Shown: piece by piece, positions 59,035-64,000 of the stretch | Numbering within the stretch: position 1 is the stretch's first letter | Layout: each line of letters starts with the position of its first letter | Assembly (NCBI RefSeq): GCF_019977295.1 | Contig: NZ_AP024651.1 | Span: 1,178,001 to 1,242,000 of the forward strand | Direction: 5' to 3' | DNA from: Arthrobacter sp. StoSoilB20 | GTDB lineage: Bacteria; Actinomycetota; Actinomycetes; Actinomycetales; Micrococcaceae | DNA length: 64,000 nucleotides | Notes under the pieces: model-generated | What the model was told of the DNA's origin: nothing | Database searches by the model: none | What the model saw: the letters and a program-made list of their open reading frames with translations, nothing else | Made by a program: the position numbers and the translations under genes

Positions 59035-59949
59035 CTACAGCGCCGGCGCCGGGACCGGGAAGAAGACCCGGGGATCCTGAAGGAGCGCGGGGTAGTCGAA
59101 GTCGGAGCGCTTGATCACGTTGGTGACTTCGAAGTTGCGGGCAAACCGGCCATCTACCGTGATGGGCCGGCCTTGGATCAAACCAACGGCGAATGTCTGG
59201 CCGTTGTCGAAGGGTACCGCCAGTTCCGTCTTGCCGGGCAAGGTGTTGAAGGCGCGCTCCTGGGCTTGGCGCTTCCGCGTGGGCTTCTTCTCCGGGGGTG
59301 CAACCGGCCGCTTCTTGGGACCGCCCACCTGGCGGCGGGACTTCTCCTCGGCGTACACAAACTGGTACTCGTCAGGGTCCGTGGCCGGTGTTGCCTTCGC
59401 CTTGCCGTGCGGGGGCATGCTCACAACGGTGAGTTGCTCCGGGCGGAGGTCTTCGACATTGGAGCGAAGGATCAGGAGGCGGTCCTCTTCCGGGTCCTCG
59501 GGGTGGAACTCGTGCTTGGGCTCAGGCCACACGTATTCCAGCTTTTCCTCCGTGCCCGGGAACAGCTGTGCGTAGTACTTGGGGTCCTTGCTGAGCAGCT
59601 TGGACCGGTGGCTGAGGTGCAGGTCCTCGTATCCGAGCCACGGCGGCATGACAATCCGGGAGGCATAGTCCGGGTGGGCTGCCTGCGGGGCGAACTCGGC
59701 GATGTTCGCGCGCGTGTTGTCCGGGTGCCCACGTTCCATCCATTCGTCGGCCATGGCCAGGCCGTACATGGTCAGCGCGGGGACATGGCCCATCCACATC
59801 CGGACAGCCGGGTGCTGCTGCCAACCGTACTCCGGGATCACCAACGCGCGGAGGACCTGGAGCGCTTCGACGCGCTGCTTGCCGAGCCTGGAAGTGTCGA
59901 GGGCTTTGGCACTTTCACGGAAATCGGCGAAAGGGAGGAAAGTCTGCAT
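59035..59949 (-). CDS. MSMEG_6728-family protein (pyrimidine-dimer-glycosylase-like N-terminus)
   Basis: From ATG 59949 the protein has 304 residues; a longer frame would add 18 unrelated residues. It opens MQTFLPFADFRESAKALDTS and RLGKQRVEALQVLRAL, a pattern shared by actinobacterial MSMEG_6728 proteins and related to the MSMEG_6728/T4 endonuclease V-like superfamily. The second half (about 180-300) is a charged, Pro/Lys-rich region followed by a small beta domain. A DNA-repair or DNA-binding role is inferred from family naming only. Confidence 0.85.
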   Translation of the reverse strand: MQTFLPFADFRESAKALDTSRLGKQRVEALQVLRALVIPEYGWQQHPAVRMWMGHVPALTMYGLAMADEWMERGHPDNTRANIAEFAPQAAHPDYASRIVMPPWLGYEDLHLSHRSKLLSKDPKYYAQLFPGTEEKLEYVWPEPKHEFHPEDPEEDRLLILRSNVEDLRPEQLTVVSMPPHGKAKATPATDPDEYQFVYAEEKSRRQVGGPKKRPVAPPEKKPTRKRQAQERAFNTLPGKTELAVPFDNGQTFAVGLIQGRPITVDGRFARNFEVTNVIKRSDFDYPALLQDPRVFFPVPAPAL

Positions 59950-60032
59950 CCTTTCAGTTTGAGGGTGCCGGGCGTGAGAACCAAGTTGAGTGCTCCGGGA
60001 CACGTGCCATTGTTGGGGCCTAGAGTTGCAGG

Positions 60033-61064
60033 GTGGAAACTTTTGACGAGAAAACTGTCACCACGGCGCCCCCGGTTGCCGAATTGCACCTGCACATCGA
60101 AGGGACTCTCCAGCCAGAGCTGATCTTTGCCCTGGCCGAACGTAACGGCATTGAGTTGCCGTACCAAGACATCGAGGAACTGCGCGAGAAGTACCAGTTC
60201 ACGGACCTGCAGTCCTTCCTGGACCTGTACTACGCCAACATGGCTGTGCTGCAGACAGAGCAGGACTTCACCGACATGACGCGTGCCTACCTGGAGCGGG
60301 CTGCCGCCGGGGGAGTGCGCCACGCGGAAATTATGATGGATCCCCAAGCGCATGTCTCCCGCGGTGTCGCCCTGGAAACCTGCGTCAACGGAGTGGCCAA
60401 CGCCTTGGCTACCTCGGAAGAGGACTTCGGGGTCTCTACGCTGCTCATTGCCGCATTCCTGCGGGACATGTCCGAGGACTCCGCCTTGGAGGTTTTGGAT
60501 CAGCTCCTTGCCATGCACGCGCCCATCGTGGGCATCGGTCTGGACTCGGCAGAGGTGGGTAATCCGCCGTCGAAATTTGAACGCCTGTACCAGCGCGCCG
60601 GCGAGGCTGGGCTCCGCCGGATAGCCCACGCAGGAGAAGAAGGTCCGGCCAGCTACATCACCGAGGCGTTGGACGTGCTTCACGTGGAGCGGATTGACCA
60701 CGGCATCCGCTGCATGGAAGACACCGAGGTGGTCCAGCGGTTGGTGGCCGAGCAGGTGCCGCTGACGGTCTGCCCGTTGTCCAACGTTAGGCTGCGCGCA
60801 GTGGACAAGTTGGCTGACCACCCGTTGCCCGAAATGCTGGCCATCGGCCTGAATGTTTGCGTGAACTCGGACGACCCCGCCTACTTTGGCGGCTACGTGG
60901 ACGATAACTTTGAGCAGCTGGCCAAGGTCCTGGAATTCTCGGTGCCGGAGCAGGCTACGTTGGCTGCCAACTCCATCCGTTCCTCGTTTGCCAGTGACGC
61001 GCGGAAATCCGTCCTGCTGGACGAGGTCACTGAGTGGGTAAAAGCCTCGGTACCCCACCCTTAG
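60033..61064 (+). CDS. Adenine deaminase-type enzyme (adenosine deaminase superfamily)
   Basis: The 343-residue TIM-barrel hydrolase has zinc ligands in ELHLHIEGT (His19, His21), HAGEEGP, the catalytic-type DHGIRCMED, and NSDDPAYFGGY (Asp pair). The block VCPLSNVRL and ELHLHIEGTLQPELIFALAE match bacterial/fungal Aah1-type adenine deaminases better than adenosine deaminases. It would convert adenine to hypoxanthine. GTG start after GTTGCAGG. It is divergent from the MSMEG_6728-type gene. Confidence 0.9.
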   Translation: METFDEKTVTTAPPVAELHLHIEGTLQPELIFALAERNGIELPYQDIEELREKYQFTDLQSFLDLYYANMAVLQTEQDFTDMTRAYLERAAAGGVRHAEIMMDPQAHVSRGVALETCVNGVANALATSEEDFGVSTLLIAAFLRDMSEDSALEVLDQLLAMHAPIVGIGLDSAEVGNPPSKFERLYQRAGEAGLRRIAHAGEEGPASYITEALDVLHVERIDHGIRCMEDTEVVQRLVAEQVPLTVCPLSNVRLRAVDKLADHPLPEMLAIGLNVCVNSDDPAYFGGYVDDNFEQLAKVLEFSVPEQATLAANSIRSSFASDARKSVLLDEVTEWVKASVPHP

Positions 61065-61220
61065 CCCGCGCGCCGGCGTCCCAGCTGAGACCCGTACATC
61101 ACTTGCGGCGTCGGGGATGTCACACTCAGTCACGACACACGGTGTTTACGTTCTGCAGTCGCGGGAATTAACAATTCATTGGCAAACTGCAAAGAGAGTA
61201 ATCACCTTTGAAGGAGAAGC

Positions 61221-62192
61221 ATGGGCGCGAACACCGCCGAAAACACCAACCTTCGTCTGAAGGCCGTACTGGACATCCTCGCTGAAAGTGTGTGGTCCGA
61301 GACCACCCTCAACGCAGGCGAAGTCCTGGCCGAAGCGATTGTCCGCGTACCTTTCAATGATCACGAGGCTGAGCTGCTCAGCGGGGGGATCCCCCGCGGG
61401 CACAAGACCCTGACGTCGGCGTCGGCCAAGCTGGTCAAGGCCGGTTGGCTGGTCAAGGGCCGTTCTGGCTGGACCATTCCGGAGGACGGCTTGCGTGCCA
61501 CGGTGGCCTTCCCGGATGCGGCCGCCTTTGGAGCAGCGCTCGACGCCGGAACTCCGGTTCCGTCCGACGTCGCCGTTCCCACGGCCCCGCCAGTGAAGCC
61601 TGCGGCGAAAAAGGCAGCAACGAAACGGGCTGCAGCCAAGAAGGCAACCGGCCCCGCAGTTGCCGCGACCGACGTGGCTGAGCCGAAGGTTGCTGCCGCC
61701 AGGGTCTCGGCACCCAAGGCCAAAGCTGCTACGGGCAAGGCTGCAGCCGCCGAGTCTGGATCCACCGAGTCTGAATCCACCGAAGCTGCAGCTGGGGAGT
61801 CTGCACCCACACAGAAGAAGGCGCCGGCGGCGAAGAAGGCTACACGCAAGGCACCGGCGAAAGCAGCGACGCCTCCCGCCGTCGAAACCCTGCCGCAGCC
61901 GGACGCCGTAGCGGTTGCCGGGGACTTCAACAAGATCCTCGGTGCTCCGGAGGATTGGGCGCCACAGTATGACGAAGCCCAGATGGAGTTCAACCCGCTG
62001 GTCCAGGTATGGACCATCACGGCTGAACTGCCCGCCGGTTTCTACACCTACAAGATCGCGCTCAACCGCTCGTGGGACGAGAACTATGGTGCGTTCGGTG
62101 CCCGCGACGGCGCCAACCACGAGTTGAACCACGACGGCGGCCCGGTCACCATCACGTACAGCCACGCTACCCGGGACATCGTGGTCAGCTAA
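61221..62192 (+). CDS. Winged-helix-like N-terminus, histone H1-like linker and X25 carbohydrate-binding domain
   Basis: The 323-residue protein has three parts. Residues 1-100 (LRLKAVLDILAESVWSETTL, TLTSASAKLVKAGWLVKGRS) look like a winged-helix domain as in Mrr N-termini. Residues 110-225 are Ala/Lys/Pro-rich with KKAATKRAAAKKAT blocks, like histone H1 or AlgP-type linkers. Residues 228-323 (AVAGDFNKILGAPEDWAPQY and YTYKIALNRSWDENYGA) match the pullulanase X25 domain. ATG follows TTGAAGGAGAAGC. No signal peptide is present, so any glycan bound would be intracellular, such as glycogen. The function is unknown. Confidence 0.8.
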   Translation: MGANTAENTNLRLKAVLDILAESVWSETTLNAGEVLAEAIVRVPFNDHEAELLSGGIPRGHKTLTSASAKLVKAGWLVKGRSGWTIPEDGLRATVAFPDAAAFGAALDAGTPVPSDVAVPTAPPVKPAAKKAATKRAAAKKATGPAVAATDVAEPKVAAARVSAPKAKAATGKAAAAESGSTESESTEAAAGESAPTQKKAPAAKKATRKAPAKAATPPAVETLPQPDAVAVAGDFNKILGAPEDWAPQYDEAQMEFNPLVQVWTITAELPAGFYTYKIALNRSWDENYGAFGARDGANHELNHDGGPVTITYSHATRDIVVS

Positions 62193-62209
62193 GTTCCTTT
62201 GCCGGCATC

Positions 62210-62272
62210 AAACCTGCCCTTGTTCGCTCCACTCCCAGTTCAACGGTGAGTGGGACGGGCAGGGGCAGGTTT
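62210..62272 (+). terminator. Two-part hairpin terminator after the X25-domain gene
   Basis: An outer 10-bp stem AAACCTGCCC/GGGCAGGTTT encloses an inner CCACTC/GAGTGG stem and is followed by TTCGTT. It ends 16 nt before the acylphosphatase start. Confidence 0.7.
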
Positions 62273-62288
62273 TCGTTAAGGTGGTTCC

Positions 62289-62573
62289 ATGACTGACCAA
62301 GCCCAGCGCGTCACAGCCCGCATCACCGGCGTTGTCCAAGGCGTGGGTTTCCGCTATTGGACTGCCCGGAGAGCTGACGAGCTCATGCTGAAGGGAACGG
62401 TCCGCAACAACCACGATGGCTCTGTGCAATTGGTTGCCGAGGGAACTGTCTCCGACGTTGAGCACCTCGTGGCATGGCTCCACTCCACCCGCGCGCCCGG
62501 CCGTGTGGAGAATGTTGACCTTGAGCTCTCCGAAGCAACAGGGGAGTTCAGCGACTTCCGGATTGTGGACTAG
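62289..62573 (+). CDS. Acylphosphatase
   Basis: The 94-residue enzyme has the acylphosphatase core: ARITGVVQGVGFRYWTARRA with the catalytic Arg, then GTVRNNHDGSVQLVAEG with the catalytic Asn. It hydrolyses carboxyl-phosphate bonds in metabolites such as acetyl phosphate or 1,3-bisphosphoglycerate. It is a stand-alone gene. Confidence 0.95.
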   Translation: MTDQAQRVTARITGVVQGVGFRYWTARRADELMLKGTVRNNHDGSVQLVAEGTVSDVEHLVAWLHSTRAPGRVENVDLELSEATGEFSDFRIVD

Positions 62574-62587
62574 CGAGTCTGCGGATG

Positions 62588-62980
62588 CTACGCCCCTGGT
62601 GACGTGGTGGTCAGGCCTGACTCTGTAGCGGCAAGGAGCAGTTCATGGTCATAAGCAACCAACTTGTCGGTCTGGAGCCGAATGGCTGTGGCCAAATGAA
62701 TGGCATCGGCGCTGCGAAGTTGTCCCGGAAGGGCAGCTGCATACATGAGATCTGAGCGGGTTACGTCCACCAGATTGATGCCGGCCAAAACGGCATTGAC
62801 AACGTCGAACGGCATATTCCTGCGACGGGCCGCGCAGTGCAGCTCTGTGTAAAGGAGCATGGAGGCCACCAGGTGACCTCCGGAGGCTGCTACCTCTACC
62901 AAGTAGGCGGCAGCGGCTGAGGACTCGCGTTCATTGACCACCAACTTCATGGCGGCTGAAGTGTCTACGTAGGCGATCAC
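62588..62980 (-). CDS. VapC-type PIN-domain toxin
   Basis: The 130-residue PIN ribonuclease has the four acidic residues: Asp6 (AYVDTSA), Glu46 (YTELHCA), Asp92 (SADAIHLA) and Asp111 (AYDHELL). VapC toxins cut RNA and are held inactive by the cognate antitoxin, whose gene lies immediately upstream with a 4-bp overlap. Confidence 0.92.
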   Translation of the reverse strand: MIAYVDTSAAMKLVVNERESSAAAAYLVEVAASGGHLVASMLLYTELHCAARRRNMPFDVVNAVLAGINLVDVTRSDLMYAAALPGQLRSADAIHLATAIRLQTDKLVAYDHELLLAATESGLTTTSPGA

Positions 62981-63243
62981 CGATCGCCACGCAGATCGGC
63001 CAGGATCTCGGCTGTGGTCATGTCGCTGCTGATGCGAGGCAGGAGAGTGAAGTCCACAGGCGACTCACTGGCGGGCCGGACGCTGCCCGCTTGGAGAAGT
63101 CGCTCAAATGGCGAAGCTGATGGAGGAATGAGGGTGGCCGTCACCTCGCCATTGTTGGTGACGTCAATGACTTCCCCATTCTTGACGCGTTCCAGAATCT
63201 TACTGCTCTGGTTGCGTAGTTCCCGGTGCGGAATAGTTGTCAT
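62977..63243 (-). CDS. Phd/YefM-type antitoxin
   Basis: From ATG 63243, with GGAGG upstream, the protein has 88 residues. TIPHRELRNQSSKILERVKN and EVIDVTNNGEVTATLIP are the Phd/YefM DNA-binding fold; the C-terminal half (about 45-88) would bind and neutralise the PIN toxin. A longer frame would add nine residues without a ribosome-binding site. The gene overlaps vapC by 4 bp and probably autorepresses the pair. Confidence 0.92.
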   Translation of the reverse strand: MTTIPHRELRNQSSKILERVKNGEVIDVTNNGEVTATLIPPSASPFERLLQAGSVRPASESPVDFTLLPRISSDMTTAEILADLRGDR

Positions 63244-63297
63244 GGCTTGCCTCCGTAGCAATCGTAGCACGCGGGTTTTGGAGCCCCCTCGCGCGTA

Positions 63298-64000
63298 TCA
63301 AGCGGGCTGGGCAGCGGTCTTCGTCGCCTCGATGTAGTGCTCCAATGGCTTCAAAGCCGGCTGGGATGAGGCATCCCGGACGGCGTCCGCTCCAACGGCA
63401 TTGGCGACAGCCAAAGCGTGTGCATATTCCAGTCCGGACTGAAGTGCCAGGACCAGCGCCGCGCAGAAGGCGTCCCCGGCTCCGATGGTGTTGGCGATAT
63501 CGTTCACAAGCACGGCAGGAGCCTCGGCCACCCGTTCGCCGTCGACAAAGATGGCCGATCCATCCCCGCCGTAGGTCACTGCCACCAGCGGGGCGTCACG
63601 AAGAGCGGGGATCAGCTCATACTCCGTCTCGTTCACGATCACCAGGTCACAGCGCTCCAGGAGTTCAGGAATGAGCGGTGCCGCAGGGGCGGCGTTCAGG
63701 GCGAAGAAGCCCTTGGCCTGCCGCGCGGCTTCCAAGACAACGTCCTGGTCCACTTCGAGCTGGCAGAGAACGGCCTCGTTTGCACCGAAGGTCACGCCCT
63801 CCAGGGCCACATCCGCGTTGGCGCCCGGGCACACCACAATCTGGTTCTCGCCGTTGCTGTCCACCAGCACCAGCGCGGTGCCCGTGGCCGCGTCCACGCG
63901 GGCGATGTCCTGGACGTCGACGCCGGCACCTGCCATGGCGCTGATGAGGCTGAGTCCGGCGTCGTCCTGGCCCACTGCCCCCACCATGCGGGAAGTGCCG
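63298..64000 (-). CDS. PfkB-family sugar kinase (5' partial at window edge)
   Basis: The frame stays open to the right edge of the window (GTSRMVGAVGQDDAG at its start), so the N-terminus lies beyond it. About 234 residues remain, with VGAVGQDDAGLSL, the PfkB signature and catalytic Asp in VNDIANTIGAGDAFCAALV, and ALAVANAVGADAV. The pattern is ribokinase-like; the sugar cannot be determined from this part. It is transcribed on the minus strand and ends about 55 bp before the antitoxin gene start. Confidence 0.9.
   Translation of the reverse strand, partial: GTSRMVGAVGQDDAGLSLISAMAGAGVDVQDIARVDAATGTALVLVDSNGENQIVVCPGANADVALEGVTFGANEAVLCQLEVDQDVVLEAARQAKGFFALNAAPAAPLIPELLERCDLVIVNETEYELIPALRDAPLVAVTYGGDGSAIFVDGERVAEAPAVLVNDIANTIGAGDAFCAALVLALQSGLEYAHALAVANAVGADAVRDASSQPALKPLEHYIEATKTAAQPA

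Noticed and set aside
61142-61157. GTGTTTACGTTCTGCA as another LacI operator
   Set aside because: Only the left half matches; the right half has no palindromic partner and the downstream gene has no link to sugar uptake.
62588-63243. VapBC pair as part of a mobile island
   Set aside because: There are no integrase, transposase or repeat boundaries, and composition matches the neighbours.

Overview
The window is chromosomal DNA from a high-GC Gram-positive bacterium, most likely an Arthrobacter/Paenarthrobacter-type member of the Micrococcaceae. The evidence is strongly GC-biased codon use, frequent GTG starts, sugar ABC transporters with no ATPase gene of their own, an actinobacterial bioB-bsaP pair, an MSMEG_6728-type protein and an LPxTG sortase substrate. 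I see no tRNA, rRNA, CRISPR array, insertion sequence or prophage.

Bases 1-23.9 kb look like a Gram-positive polysaccharide-utilisation locus for galactan or arabinogalactan side chains. It holds a secreted multidomain GH43-type galactanase-like protein (cut by the window edge), two sugar ABC transporters, two near-identical LacI repressors, a Gfo/Idh/MocA oxidoreductase, a secreted phosphodiesterase that shares C-terminal modules with the galactanase, an intracellular GH35 beta-galactosidase, aldose 1-epimerase and GalE. Interleaved are surface proteins resembling the Firmicutes csc (cell-surface complex) set: two WxL-like secreted paralogues, a membrane-anchored DUF916-like protein and a small LPATG protein. 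A 16-bp palindrome of the type ATGTTTACGTAAACAT occurs upstream of both transporters, both lacI genes, the phosphodiesterase and one WxL-like gene, so transport, hydrolysis and the surface proteins probably form one LacI regulon.

Bases 23.9-41.5 kb are mixed housekeeping and defence: an McrBC restriction system, a PAS histidine kinase with a divergent OmpR-type regulator and an Hpt-like protein lacking the phospho-accepting His, an orphan Vsr endonuclease, bioB-bsaP, an NCS1 nucleobase permease, CsbD, a stress-type SDR, a zinc alcohol dehydrogenase, several small hypotheticals, a SIS protein and an OYE-type ene-reductase.

Bases 41.6-49.8 kb hold a GntR/FCD regulator followed by a seven-enzyme/transporter operon plus one 30-residue ORF: TIM-barrel isomerase/epimerase-type protein, fused DhaK-DhaL kinase, RpiB-type isomerase, 3-hydroxyacyl-CoA-dehydrogenase-like enzyme, SDR, tiny membrane peptide, ACS-type MFS transporter and a non-canonical triosephosphate isomerase paralogue. 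This set fits catabolism of a C4/branched C5 sugar, polyol or sugar acid through erythrulose (or dihydroxyacetone) phosphate. The motif TTCCTATAGGATTT occurs exactly, in opposite orientations, at the regulator and operon promoters.

Bases 49.8-64 kb contain a TM0106-type nuclease-helicase, a yeast-FCY1-like cytosine deaminase, a CBS protein, Tex with an RGGGQPGQ repeat tail, an alpha/beta hydrolase and DUF1622 pair behind a heptamer repeat, an MSMEG_6728 protein, an adenine-deaminase-type enzyme, an unusual protein joining a winged-helix-like N-terminus, an Ala/Lys linker and an X25 carbohydrate-binding domain, acylphosphatase, a VapBC-type toxin-antitoxin pair and the 3' part of a PfkB sugar kinase.
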